This document shows positions 1 to 11,070 of a DNA stretch of 64,000 nt, piece after piece (position 1 is the stretch's first letter; every line of letters starts with the position of its first letter). A program made the position numbers and the translations under genes. Origin of the DNA: Papio anubis (Eukaryota > Chordata > Mammalia > Primates > Cercopithecidae); assembly GCF_008728515.1 (NCBI RefSeq), contig NC_044977.1, positions 167,323,139 to 167,387,138 on the forward strand, in the 5' to 3' direction. A model generated the notes under the pieces. It was not told where the DNA came from, made no database searches, and was given only the letters and a program-made list of their open reading frames with translations.

Positions 1-1890
1 GTCTTGTGCCTCCAGTTTCATTTCAAAAGCTCTCTATTTTAGCTCTGACATTTTAGGTGTGAAGAGCAGAGTCAGCAAGTTCCCTTAGTGAATACTTTAA
101 AATAATGCTGCAAGACACTAGGGAGGGAGATGTGGAAGCAAAAGCCAGACAGTGACAGGAAAATAGACAGAATTCTTAGTCAAGGGAAAAGGAACAGCAT
201 CCAGTATTCTGATATGGATGGCCACTCTTCAGGGACAGTGAGGTTTTTTTTAATGCTTCAGGAAGAAATCTATTATTTGTTTTCCACTCTTTTAACAAAT
301 ACTTTAGAAACAAATGAAGTGATAAAAAAGGATTCTTTTTAAAATATAATGTGAACACTATTTAGATAGCATATAGTATTTTAAAAGGAGATTTGCTCTT
401 TGATTGTAAGAAAATATGTTCATAAAACTCAGAGAGAAGGACAAGAAATTGATCCCAGAGCAAAATGGAGCTGTCTAGTTTCTTTGCAAGAATATGCAAG
501 TATACATATTTTCTTACACAGCTGCCTTTACTGGTCATTAATGTATTTTCTTCTTTAAGTACACCTTTTTAAACTTTCCTCTCAAATTTAGAATTCCACT
601 TAGCCATCTTAAGCTGAATATTTTACAACCCTCAATGTATATCCCATAAAGTATTAGAGCCAAATACATTAAGGTATAGATTCTAGATGAAAGACAAATG
701 TGCTCTCTAGGCTTACAGGAATGCTCCTTTAATGATGGCCTTTCTGGCATTGAGGGAAGTGATACACCTATAGCAGAGCTCTTTGAGTATGAGGATGATT
801 TTCTAAGGTGACTTCATTCCTGGCATTTTGACAACTTCTACTCTTCTATTGCATCACTAAGGTTTCTTCTACAAAAGTGGAGATAATGAGTTGGTGTATT
901 CTAAGTTCTCATTGCACAAACCTTGAAGAGCCCCCAACAAAGTGGTCTTGTATACATGACAAATTCTAAATATTTATTTAATATTGTACAGCCTTGCTCA
1001 ACCAGTTCCAATGATTTTTGTTCAAATTGATATCCTACACTGTCTACCTTTGTGAGAATATGATTTGGTGCATGTCATCAGGCAAATTTCTCAGCAATCC
1101 TCTGATTCCTACCGATTCTCTAGGGAATATTCAAATCTAGACGTATGACTCCTTGAAGCTTTTCCTGACCTCTACAAACTTCAAATATCTTCCTCTCCAC
1201 GTATCTCCTACAAGTCTTTTATTTATATATATTTGGCACTCATTATATAATCTCTCAAATTCCAGTTTTTGAAGGATGTATTCTACTGAATCATCTCAAG
1301 TTTAAGCTCCTGAGAAGAAGAAGCCATACCTCATATCATGTTTTTCCTGTCTATACATTTGTTAATGTCTCAGTCCAGTGGTTCTCTATTTGGATGGAAT
1401 ATATGCAACCCACCTTAACAAAAATATAACATGTATCTTCTATGTTAAACAATGGAGTTTCAGAGATGTGTAAAATAAGATCCCTGACCTTGACGTTATA
1501 AAGATAAGTAGTGGAAAAAGAAACAAGAGCTTGGTTTCCAACAGCCAAGATCATTTCCAACAGCCAAGATCATTTCCAGCAAAGCACATTGGATTGCAGG
1601 GCCCTTGAAAACAGAGACCATACTTTGCTGTGTCTTCAGCATGTAGCACAGTTCAGCCCTGACTTGATTCTTGAGCACTAGGCTAATATATCCAACAGCC
1701 TGTGTGACATTTCTACTGCTATGGGCATCTCATACTTAGCTTGGCTCACAGACAACTATTGATTTATTTTATCCCATAGGAAGCCTGCTTCTTCTATTAG
1801 CAAGTGACAACAGCTTCTGCCAAGCTCCTAAAAACCCAGGAATTACCTTTACATTCATATCATCAGCCAATCACATTAGTTTTAAATTTG
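1..1890. other. Unclassified AT-rich intergenic or intronic sequence
   Basis: No gene, exon or confidently recognisable repeat is visible. The only structure I can support is a short tandem duplication at 1535-1572, listed separately. Open frames on both strands are at most about 70 codons and show no family resemblance. Confidence 0.6.
1535..1572. repeat. 19-bp exact tandem duplication
   Basis: Two adjacent identical copies of a 19-bp unit (tttccaacagccaagatca) at 1535-1553 and 1554-1572, followed by the first six bases of a third. The perfect identity suggests a fairly recent replication-slippage type duplication. Confidence 0.9.
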
Positions 1891-1904
1891 AAAAATATGT
1901 TCAA

Positions 1905-2210
1905 GGCCAGGAGCCGTGGCTCACGCCTGTAATCCCAGCACTTTGGGAGGCCAAGGTGGGTGGATCATGAGGTCAGAAGATTGAGACCATCCTGGCTAAC
2001 ATGATGAAACCCCGTCTCGACTAAAAATATAAAAAATTAGCCAGGTGTGGTGGCAGGCACCTGTAGTCCCAGCTACTAGGGAGACTGAGGCAGAATGGTG
2101 TGAACCCAGGAGGCGGACCTTGCACTGAGCCGAGATTGCGCCACTGCACTCCAGTCTGGGCGACAGAGCCCGACTCCGTCTCAAAAAAAAAAGAAAAAAG
2201 AAAAGAAAAG
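1905..2210 (+). mobile_element. AluY-like SINE, full length
   Basis: Dimeric Alu starting at ggccaggagccgtggctcac and ending in an A-rich tail of (GAAAA)-type repeats. AluY-type bases are seen in the second half (gaatggtgtgaaccc and the cttgcactgagccgag region). It is flanked by a perfect 14-bp target duplication, aaaaatatgttcaa, at 1891-1904 and 2211-2224, which fixes both ends and shows L1-mediated insertion. Confidence 0.95.
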
Positions 2211-2224
2211 AAAAATATGTTCAA

Positions 2225-2969
2225 ATCTCACTATTTCTCTTGCTACAGTTGAAGCCACCAAGTGTTTCTCTGTAGTAACTGTAACCGCCTCGTAACTCAT
2301 CTCCCTACTTCCACATTTACGTCCTTTCCATTTTGTTTTGTTTCACATAAAGCTTATTTTTGCTTCAGGGTCTTTGGCTTTCCTGTTTTCATTTTCCAAA
2401 ATTCTCTTCTTCTTAAATAGAAATTTTATCTTATTTATCACTGAAGTCCCAACACATAGTAGATGGCCTGGTACAAAGCAATAATTCAATATTTATCAGA
2501 AGAGTGAGCACAATTTTAATTGTCGTTTAAATATATGTAGAAATGAATCATAAATGACTTGAGTTTTTGTGCCTAGAAGCTGACATAGTTTAGACCTCAA
2601 GAAGGTTATGGCTTAAATATATTTGATTCTATGGGCTATCTGTATAAATAAATGAGTAATCCTCCACTAAGTATTAGATGAGTGACTAAAATGTTTGTCC
2701 TGAGTGAGCTCACAAAACCAATGGCTGTCAACCACAATAGTTAAGCCAATAGTTAAGCAGTGATTTTCATCTTTAATACATGTTTTCATGTTAATAAAAG
2801 CTTACTCTTAGCCAGACAGGACCTCTTTTGGCCTTTAAGGATTGGAAAAGTTCCCAAGTGAATAAGCATCAGTTTCACGATTTATCTTAACTGACTAAAT
2901 ATATCAGTAATTCCTGGAAGCTGGGATAGGATGAAAACAGGACTGCATTACCTCTCCGGACTACAGGGT
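2225..2969. other. Unclassified sequence with a weak L2-like tail
   Basis: No gene seen. Bases around 2425-2500 (cccaacacatagtagatggc ... attcaatatttatc) resemble the 3' end common to L2 and MIR elements (cacatagtaggtgctcaataaat), but the match is short and diverged. The rest is not recognised. Confidence 0.4.
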
Positions 2970-3160
2970 TGTGCTGCTTTAATCCTTTTCTGGATCTCAG
3001 CTTTTAAAAACAAGGTACCAGAAAATTGGGGATAATAATAGTAACTACTCAAGGAATGGTTGTGTGTTTTTAGAAAAGTAATATACATAAATATATTAGG
3101 ACAGGGTCTGGTATATACTAAGTCCTCATAAATGATAATATAATAATGATGACTATGCAT
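2970..3160 (+). mobile_element. MIR SINE fragment
   Basis: Diverged but co-linear match to the MIR core and 3' half: ctggatctcagctttt, then ggggataataatagtaacta, then a tail resembling the MIR/L2 shared 3' end (ggtctggtatatactaagtcctcataaatg). Divergence fits an ancient mammalian element. Confidence 0.6.
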
Positions 3161-4520
3161 TAAAGCATTTTTAAGCTGTAATAGTGCTTTCTAGATATAA
3201 GGGAGAAGAAATCAAGGCCTTAAAAATACAAATTATGTTTCGCTTCTGGCATAAAGATTACATCCCTCTGTATCTCACACAGTTTTCATTATTTTCACCA
3301 GGTATGTACTAGGTACTCAGTTAAATGTTTTTGAAAAAAGTATGTTCAGAATCAGAGAGAAGCAGAGTCAGAAAAATTCAGGAAATTTTTATTTTTTTAT
3401 TGAAAAAATAATTCACATCATGTTTAAGTTTTCCAGTTTATAACTAAACTTTTGGGAGGGCGCAAATATTCCTCGGGGTAATTGAAGTAAATATAATATT
3501 CTCTGCCAAAATACATAATTCAAAGCCTACATTTTGTTCCAGTCAAGTTTAAATTTTATTCATGATCCTTCTCTCAAGAGCAAAGTTAAGGCATAGGTTA
3601 GGATTCTGTCAAACATTAGGAAAAGAAGGTTTTATTTCTTCTGAAGTTGACCTTGATTACTTTATATCTCTCATAGTTTTCAGTACTTTAACCAGGTTTA
3701 TTATAACTTCCCAATAAATACCATTTGAAAAAATGAATAAAAAGGTATTTAGAAATGACACATATAAGCTTCATGTGACTTTAGAGACACATGTGCAGAT
3801 AGTTGTCGAGTCCTTTATTCTCTTGTGACACAGGCCATATGTCATGATTAGTATCATCTATGATATGGCCTCTTTACCTTCTTTTGAAGCCCCTGTTTCC
3901 AAAAGACTTCCCATTTCTAGGAATTATATCCCAGCCTGGTCATCACAAGGCTTCTGTTTTTCAGGCTCCAATTACAAGCTTCCCAGGAGCTGAAAAGCCT
4001 TTTCTATACTCCTTAAGTCTGTGGTGACTTATTTTCAGTCCTTTGTTACGGAGTGTCTCTGACACTCTGCCACTCCACCAACCCACACAGACTGGTCACA
4101 AGAGGGCCTAGTCGTTTAGGCTTATTACATATGAGAAGCTAAGTCACCTTCAAAGCTGTGAAAATCAGCAATGTTGAGTGCCTGAGTGTTTCTCCAGTGA
4201 CTGCCAATCTGATGGGGTCTCTGGTTGGCCTTGTGGCTACTTTCAGTTCTCTCTGACTTCAGCAGACAGCTTTATTGTGGAGGATGTTCTTGACCTAGAG
4301 CACCATTCATCAGAGGCACCATTCCTTCTCATTGCTTTAATACTTACTGAAATTGTTACTGAGGAGTTTAGCTTCAAAACGCATTTTAAAACTCTTTTCC
4401 TTTCCTTCTTAATCTCAGAATTCAGCCTTGTATTTTTTAGAACTGTTTGTTTCCCTCACCAAGTACTCCTATGCAAAGTGCTCACTTATCTAACTATGTG
4501 CTTGCTTAGAAATTCCAGGG
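3161..4520. other. Unclassified sequence
   Basis: I see no gene or sure repeat. A plus-strand frame of about 115 codons ends near 4525 but begins at a GTG and its product resembles nothing I recognise. The stretch 3900-4520 could be the upstream part of the LTR-like block that follows, but I cannot place a 5' boundary. Confidence 0.4.
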
Positions 4521-4524
4521 GCTA

Positions 4525-4895
4525 ATTTTGAAGCAAAGCAGGAACAGAGACTTAGCTGCAGAATCCTCCCACTTAGGGGGAGTCACAAACAATTAGTCCA
4601 CCCCAATCTGGACAAAAGTCAAGGTGATTCCAACCGGACCACCTTCAGATGAGAGATTATTCAAGATAGCCATAAGGCCAAGACACACTACCTGCACCCT
4701 CCTAAACCACTCCTGCATGTTTCCTTTTTAAACCCTTTCACTCAGCCCAAAAAGTGGGAATGGTCTTTTAAAGGCATGAGTCTGGCCGTTTTCCAACTGC
4801 TAGTGTTCGATTAATAAAACTTTTCTTTCGCCACGCCTCACCTCTTGTTTTCGGTCTCTGACTGGTGAGCAGCCAGGCTTAAGTTGGTTACGGAA
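4525..4895 (+). mobile_element. LTR-like block of an endogenous retrovirus (family unknown)
   Basis: The region has the composition and order of the downstream part of a retroviral LTR: a C-rich stretch, a TATA-like ttttaaaccc near 4730, a poly(A) signal AATAAA at 4813-4818, and a short C/T-rich segment before a plausible ...CA end. I do not recognise the family, and neither terminal TG nor a target duplication could be fixed. It could also be chance resemblance in unique DNA. Confidence 0.45.
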
Positions 4896-7395
4896 TTCCC
4901 TGTAAGAATATATCCAACTAAGATCTCAAAGTTGATTTATTTTTATTTTTCTTATATTTAGAGTGGTTGTCAAATCCAGCTATAAAAGCTGAGAGTGCTT
5001 GACCAAAAACCTAGGTGGAAAAATTAAACTGTTTCTCCTTTGATCTCTGCTCGATAGAATAAAACTGGGATTTGTACGAAGAAAGTTATACTTTTGGCTG
5101 TGAAATAGGTCGCCTGCTCCAAATGTGTCTACTAACATTATAACTAGGGATTGATAACTATCCCTTAACCTAGTATTTAGCCAGAACTTTCACTGAAATA
5201 TTGTGAACGTCTGTCTGTTGCTTTTTGCCTACGCTGACCCCCTTGCATGTTTAGCCACTCTGGGATCGAAGACTATGAGGTATCTGGTGGAACCTCCCTA
5301 CCCTATAGCAAGGTTTTGGAAGAGCCTATTTTCTTTACACAGTGTGCCAAATGATTACACCTACCCCTGAGCCTAAGATAAACACCAGACATACAGCTTC
5401 CTTATTTAAGCTTCACTTGGTATGGTTAGCCAGCTTTATTCTGCTCTAGATTATACTGTCCTCTCCAATTTCCCCTTGGGACTGTATCTGAGCTCACACA
5501 TGAGATCTTCTCTTCCTTGCCTTTTTTTTTTTCTACCAGTTCTTTCCACTGCCTTGGGTCTATGCCACACATTGCTATCTTCTGTATCAATATAGATAAT
5601 TAACTCTTTAATAAGACCTTGACATGAGAGAAACACTACAAACAAGATGCCCAGAACCGCTAAGAACATGACCATGAATTGCACTCAAGTTAGTTCTCAC
5701 ATGTCTTCTGCAGCTATTTTGGCTTCTGGCCCCTGCATATGCTCCACTCCAGCCTCTAAGAAACAGACCCCAACATTTTGCATGGCTTGTTCAACACAAT
5801 GTAAAAACAGAGTAAAACTGGGAATTATATCTCACTGCTAAAAATGCAGGTTCGTGGTTTGAGTGACCCAGAAATGATAATAATAATGCTAAGCAATCTT
5901 AAAGTAATTCAATTTTCCTGACCTCAGGAAAGGAGGAGGATTTTGTTTCCTTTGTTTGGCCTACATAAATTATTTATGCAAAACCAAGGTCTTTAAGGAA
6001 AGAGAATGTAGCCAAAGAAAATGTTTTGTATTTCCTCCCTCATGTAGCCCTCCACCTTGCTCGGAAGGCAGTTGCTAATTAGGTTAAGGCTGCTTTCTCC
6101 CAAGGAGCCAAATATTAGATCTGAGAGTAAATTAGTTAGAACCCCAAATATTAGATCTGAGAGTAAATTCTCTTCCTCCATATCTCCCACAATAAACTTC
6201 CCATTATTAAAAAAAAGTACAATTTTATTTCATAGTTTGTTGTGTTCTGGGCACTGAATCTGATTAGAATAAAACCAGTGGAAAAAGGGGAGAATGAAAA
6301 AGGAAGGTTGTTTTATTTTTTTTAAATCCTTTCAATCAAGTGAGGAATTTTTAGCCAGTTTTATTCCCATGGTTTCCAAGTTGTTCTGAATGAAAACCAA
6401 CCTTCTAGCTAACTCTTACGGGTGCAGTATCTATCAAATAAAAGTGCTCATGAAACAGTTGGTTGGAGGTCAAGTGAAAAGAACACATCAAGTTTCCCAC
6501 AGATTTCTTCCCCAGTAGATAATGGATGTGAATTCACTAAGAAGCGACAAAGCATATAAGGGGACCCCTCAAACAGTATCTGCCCAAGGAGTTCACAAGA
6601 CTACCCCCTTTAGCCGAGGGCTTCCTGTTGTGAGTATGAAAGATTTTTGATCCTGTCATTTCAATTTGTCCCACACAACATGTCTCAAAGAGAAAAAGAG
6701 AAGTATTTACCTCATGAGCACTAGTTGTTAGCCCAGATCTTTTTTCTTTCATTCTTTCCGTCTTTATTTTTTTTTTCAGTAGCTATGTCTCCTGAAACTT
6801 TATTCCTGCTATGACCAAAGTGCCTTCTGTTATCACAACAGGATACAAAATAACAGCTGAAGAAAGAGAGAAAAAAATAACAATGCATTGCTTTGTAAGA
6901 ACTCATACTCTCAAGTCTCCTATTACTTCTGCACCCAGGTTTGCACATTCAGATTTATCTCCTCTAGACTGTACATGCTTAGAGGCCTAAATAGGTTGCC
7001 CGTATATCAGAGTAGGCTGAATAGGTGAAGCTACTAGGCAGAATCATAGAAGTCTTTTGTAGGCCTGCCAACAAAGAGAAGGTCTGATGCTTCCTGCAAA
7101 GCTGATTTGTCAGCTATCAGATGAGAAGGCTACTTGGTCTCTCTGTCTATGCAAATGATGATTTGTAGTTCTGAATAAATTTAATTTGAAACAACCTGTG
7201 AGCCTTGTACTCACAGAAAAGTTAAACTAATTAAGTTGACAGACAAGGTTTTTAAACAATAATCATTATCATTAAAGAAATGTTTTGGTTCCCTAAATGT
7301 TACATATCTACAAATATACCCTCTCTTTTAAAAATGTAGAAGCTAAAAAGAAAAATTCTGATTCTGCTACTAAAGTTTTAAAATTTCATTCTCTC
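4896..7395. other. Unclassified sequence
   Basis: No recognisable gene. On the minus strand, roughly 5451-5800 holds a reading frame with one internal stop whose distal part (5451-5684) encodes a strongly hydrophobic 25-residue stretch followed by a basic, polar tail. This is described as a finding because it could be a relic of a retroviral or membrane-protein sequence. A 26-bp direct repeat lies at 6108-6169. No splice-bounded exon is evident. Confidence 0.4.
6108..6169. repeat. 26-bp direct repeat with 36-bp period
   Basis: Two identical 26-bp copies, each containing aatattagatctgagag, occupy 6108-6133 and 6144-6169, separated by 10 bp. This is a local tandem duplication of about 36 bp, incomplete in the second unit. 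Confidence 0.9.
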
Positions 7396-7399
7396 CTCT

Positions 7400-7560
7400 T
7401 CACATTTGGTCCCCACTGCAAATGACTGACCTTGGGATTTACGTAGTCCTTCTATATCTATGTCCTCATCTGTCAAATGGGCTAAAAATGGTGCCTACCT
7501 CACTGGGTTGTTAAAAATATTAAATGAAATACTATGGCAGGTACATAGTAAGCTCACATG
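7400..7560 (+). mobile_element. MIR SINE fragment
   Basis: Co-linear match to the MIR central and 3' region: tcctcatctgtcaaatgggc, then gcctacctcactgggttgtt, then ggcaggtacatagtaagctc. This is the usual MIR order on the plus strand. Confidence 0.75.
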
Positions 7561-7883
7561 GCTATAATTAACAAAGCCCTTCATTATTCCATCTGTGTCT
7601 ATCTCTCCGGTCTCATTTGTCAAAGTTCTGGTTTTGTGTTTTATAATCACATGATTATATACATATATAATCATATATATATATGACACCCAGCATGCAA
7701 TGTTATTAAGGACGGGGGGGCAGAGAAATTCTAGACAGAAAAGGGCGGGTTCCTGGCAAAATCCCACCCTCAAGCGGAAAAGCCTGAAACCACAAAAAGT
7801 GAGAAATACCATCCCTGTTTTCCCCCTCGAATATTGCCTTTTCTTAAACTACCCGTGATGCACACCACTGTACCCCATCCTGT

Positions 7884-7900
7884 GCCTATAAAGACCCCCG
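7884..7900 (+). promoter_or_regulatory. LTR TATA box / core promoter
   Basis: A consensus-like TATA box (ctataaag) sits in the expected position about 200 bp inside the ERV1-like LTR and 213 bp upstream of its AATAAA signal. In an LTR of this class transcription would begin about 30 bp downstream. Activity is inferred from position only. Confidence 0.5.
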
Positions 7901-8105
7901 AGACTCAGCCGGCAGACAGTAGAAGCAGCCGAGCATCAGGACTACGGCTGGACATCAGAGAGAAGTGGCCTGACTTCAGAGGGACAGCTTGAGGTGTAAC
8001 TTCGGAGAAGAATCTGGCCGGAGATGGTCGGACTTCGGGGAACATTAACTACCCGCCTCATCCTCTTTTCAGCTCCCCTTCCCATTGAGAGCTGCTTTTA
8101 TTGGC

Positions 8106-8111
8106 AATAAA
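8106..8111 (+). terminator. LTR poly(A) signal AATAAA
   Basis: An intact AATAAA hexamer lies in the presumed R region of the ERV1-like LTR, with a T-rich stretch (cctcatttttcctgg) about 40 bp downstream that could serve as the downstream element. Confidence 0.5.
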
Positions 8112-8599
8112 ATCCCCCACATTTACCATCCTTCAATTGGTTCGTGCGACCTCATTTTTCCTGGACAGCAGACAAGAGCTTTGGAACCACAAGTGCAGAT
8201 GCAAAAGGCTGTCACATTGGCCCTTTGCCCTTGCTGGCAGAGGGCAGCCGCCCCATGCGACAAGGCAAAGGGCCCACTGAGCTGTTAACACCTAAGCCAT
8301 CCACAAATGGCAGAGCTAAAAGAGCACTGTAACACGCCTTCTGGGGCTGCAGGGGTCACAGGCACCCCCATCTGCATGCTGCCACGGGGCCTACACAGAG
8401 TTTGCTCCTGCCAGCACCGAAGCAGCCGCTGGTTCCAGCACTCATGCACTCCAGTTCCTGCCTCATTTGCTCATGCACTGCCTCTCACAGAGTTGAGAGC
8501 CATGGGCTCAGTAAATCAGGCACCCCTGTCACGAGTTCCGCGAAGGGGTCAGGGAAATATCCTGCTTCAATTTCAGCCCTCTAGATACATGGACATCTC

Positions 8600-9450
8600 T
8601 ACTGTATCTGGAATATGCTTCTTCTGACCTGATTCTCATCCTTTCTACCTTTGAAACTGCTTATTCAAAACTTGGTTCAGCTATTGCTTTTCTTACGGTG
8701 CTCCATCTTCCCAAAACACTTAATTATTCCATTTTTGTTTCTTTTAGTACTTGTAACAGATTGTATTTTCCAAAGACAGCTCAAAAATATCTCTCACCAT
8801 ATGCTCTTCTGCATTTGGACATTGCCATTGTCATGACTGTATCGAAAGGTGAAATGTATTGCTCCACTCCCTTGAATCTGGTCAGACCCTGTGACTGTTT
8901 TGGCCAATAAGTTACAGCAGAAATGATGCTATGATTACTACAGGCACAGGCCTTAACCTGCCTAGCAGTTAAGCTTCCTGCCTCTCACAGCTTTGAATAT
9001 CCATTTAAAAAGTCCAGGCTACTTTGGGAGGCACAGACACCACATAGAAGGGCTCTGAGGTGTCAGACACATGAGTGAGGAAGCCATTTTTGATATCCAG
9101 CCCAGTTGAGTCTTCAGTGACTCCAGTTCCAGCTGTTTTCTGACTGCAACAAATAGAAGGCTCTAAGCTGAACATAGCCAAACCATAAAACCATGAGAGA
9201 CTATGAGAAATTATTTAAAGCCACTGAGATTTGAGGTTGTTTCTTATGCAGCAATAGATAACCAGGATAATATGTATCTGGTTTCAAAGAACCTTTACTA
9301 TTGCTTGTGTACACTCCTTTTATTGGTTTCATTTCTTTGTATGTTTATCCCCTTTGCTAGACTATGAATATCTTAAAAATTGAGGGTTTGTTTAATAAGC
9401 ATTTGTAATGTAACTACTGGGATCATTATAGGCTCTAAATATTTGTTGAA
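8600..9450 (+). mobile_element. L2 LINE 3' region, split by an MLT1 LTR
   Basis: The left part (about 8600-8785) and right part (about 9280-9450) together follow the L2 3' order: the cttgtaacagattgtatttt-type region, then gctagactatgaatatctt, then ctctaaatatttgttgaaatg at the 3' end. The intervening 0.5 kb is the MLT1-like LTR listed next, so L2 is the older layer. Divergence is high. Confidence 0.55.
8790..9275 (+). mobile_element. MLT1-type MaLR solo LTR
   Basis: Shows the MLT1 sequence order: gaccctgtgactgttttggc near the middle of U3, several diverged GA-rich segments, then aaccatgagagactatgaga, tttaaagccactgagatttg and the characteristic end gcagcaatagataaccagga. Its 5' end is poorly defined. 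It interrupts L2. Confidence 0.7.
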
Positions 9451-9689
9451 ATGTACATGTACAGGGTAAAATTGTTTCTTAAACTTTGTGAGAAGATAAA
9501 ATTAAAATCATTACTTATGCTACTATATAGAACATATTTTTTGAGTATCCTGTTCCTCTCCCCCAACTTTTCTACCAACACCAAGGAGGATGGGAAGATA
9601 AGATGTGACTCATATACCAAAATGCATCCAATACATTGGATACATTTTGTCCTGGGAGCACCTGGGGACACCAGGGGACAGTAAATTCT

Positions 9690-10245
9690 TACTGGAACAA
9701 AGATTGTTTTCATCCTTGACAAAGATATGAAAAGCTACACTCTGAACCATTATCAGTTGCCTCCAGGGAGGGGATAGAAATTGCTGGTGGAGAGGAGTCC
9801 AGGGGTGAGTAGGGACATTAACTTTGTACTCTGTGTACTTCTGTAATGCTTCATGGTTTTTTAAATGTGCATATTGTACTTTTAAATTTACTTATTCATT
9901 TTATTTTATTTTTTATTTTTGAGACAGAGTCTCGCTCTGTCACCCAGGCTGGAGTGCAGTGGTGCAATCTTAGCTCACTTCAACCTCCGCCTCCCAGGTT
10001 CAAACGATTCTCCTGCCTCAGCCTCCCAAGTAGCTTGGACTACAGGCACCCGCCACCATGCCCAGCTAATATTTTGTATTTTTAGTAGAGATGGGGTTTC
10101 ACCATGTTAGCCAGGATGGTCTTGATCTCCTGACCTCGTGATCCACCCCCCTCGAACTCTCAAAGTACTGGGATTACAGGCGTGAGCCACCGTTCCCAGC
10201 CTAAATTTATATTTTAAAAGATTTTAAAAGTAAAATAAAAGAAAA
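9690..10245 (+). mobile_element. L1M 3' end, split by an Alu
   Basis: The segment 9690-9890 resembles the 3' UTR of old L1M elements (gttgcctccagggaggggat, then a T-rich stretch with tttaaatgtgcatattgta). It resumes after the Alu as an A-rich tail to about 10245. The Alu sits in this A/T-rich tail. Confidence 0.55.
9891..10201 (-). mobile_element. AluS-like SINE
   Basis: Full dimeric Alu in reverse orientation, reading from an A-rich tail (as T-rich at 9891-9918) through gagacagagtctcgctctgt to gtgagccaccgttcccagcc. The 8-bp target duplication taaattta flanks it at 9883-9890 and 10202-10209. Bases such as cctgacctcgtgatccac suggest AluSg/Sc rather than AluY. Minor damage is present near 10148. 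Confidence 0.95.
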
Positions 10246-10319
10246 CAGAAGATAGAAGTAATCACAGATTGACTGCACACCGTATGATAATACAGGGCAG
10301 TAGATCTGCTGATGGTTCA

Positions 10320-10535
10320 TTAGTTATGCACTTGGACTTCAGTGTTATGCAGACATGGATTGAATTCTGAGTGTGCCTGGGTGACTGGGTCCAAGCACTT
10401 CACCTCTCTAAGCTCTAGTTTACTCATTTAAACAGCAGGCATAAAAAAGTCTAAAACTGTTGTGCAGACCAAGAGGTAATACATACAAAAAGTTTGGCAC
10501 AGTGCCTGACATATAGTAAGTGCTCAATTATTGGA
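10320..10535 (+). mobile_element. MIR SINE, near full length
   Basis: Follows MIR from near its 5' third to its 3' end: acttcacctctctaagctct, gtttactcatttaaacagc, then aatacatacaaaaagtttgg and cacagtgcctgacatatagt with aagtgctcaattattgg. Confidence 0.85.
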
Positions 10536-10597
10536 GTAAAGTAAGAAAATATGAAGAGAATTGGAAGTAGCAGCCATTGAGGAAGAAAAGAAGTCAG

Positions 10598-10745
10598 CGC
10601 TGGGTGTGGTGGCTCACACCTGTAATCCCGATGACACAGGAGGATCTCTTGAGGCCAGTAGTTTGTGACCAGCCTGGGCAGTGTAGACCCTGTTTCTTAA
10701 AAATAAATAAATAAATAAATAAGTAAGTAAATAAAAAATAAAGAG
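10598..10745 (+). mobile_element. Alu left-monomer element (FLAM-like)
   Basis: A single Alu monomer (gctgggtgtggtggctcaca ... gaccagcctgggcagtgtag) with an internal deletion after cctgtaatccc, ending in an (AAAT)n tail at 10699-10741. The perfect 9-bp target duplication agaagtcag at 10589-10597 and 10746-10754 shows that it inserted as a unit rather than being a remnant of a dimer. Confidence 0.85.
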
Positions 10746-10799
10746 AGAAGTCAGTGACAATGGCCACCTTTGCTAGTATGAATGGTGGGATACTTTATT

Positions 10800-11070
10800 T
10801 CATTCATTTTTTATATTATAGTACCACCTTAGTCCATACCCTCATTACCACACACTTGAATTACTGAAATATACTCTATGTTGTCTCCCTATCTCTAGTC
10901 TCTTTCTTTCCTTGAATCCTCCCTGAATAGGTTAATCTGGTCTCATTCCCCACTGGTGTCTAATTAGAACTGGCATAGCTTTTCAATGTCTGCCCATTAA
11001 TGTTCATGCTGTCTATCACTCAAATTTCTTATGAACAAGACTCTAGATAACTTTAGCTCAGAAAAATTCT
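10800..11070 (+). mobile_element. L2 LINE fragment
   Basis: Diverged match to the part of L2 encoding the end of its reverse transcriptase and the start of the 3' UTR: ttgaattactgaaatatact for the tract normally reading as a paired cct-rich segment, then ggttaatctggtctcattcc, then attaatgttcatgctgtcta. Recognition is by order of short words. Confidence 0.5.

Larger units (their letters stand above)
7684..8569 (+). mobile_element. ERV1-like LTR (apparently solo), family uncertain
   Basis: A G+C-richer block in an AT-rich setting that begins with TG and is laid out like a gammaretroviral-type LTR. U3 carries a TATA box (ctataaag, 7886-7893). An R region of roughly 200 bp follows, with a poly(A) signal AATAAA at 8106-8111. 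A long U5 contains ctgttaacacctaagcc and gagctaaaagagcactgtaa, phrases I associate with ERV1 LTRs of the MER52/LTR12-like group; the name is not secure. No second LTR or internal region follows, so it looks solo. I could not find a clean target duplication, and the 3' end is placed at the last suitable CA. Confidence 0.7.

Noticed and set aside
4178..4525. 115-codon frame in apparently unique DNA
   Set aside because: It starts at a GTG, has no recognisable domain and shows no exon boundaries; this length is expected by chance in 64 kb.
7640..7684. Alternating AT tract next to the ERV1-like LTR as a target duplication
   Set aside because: Low-complexity ATAT gives spurious matches, and no counterpart was found at the 3' end of the LTR.
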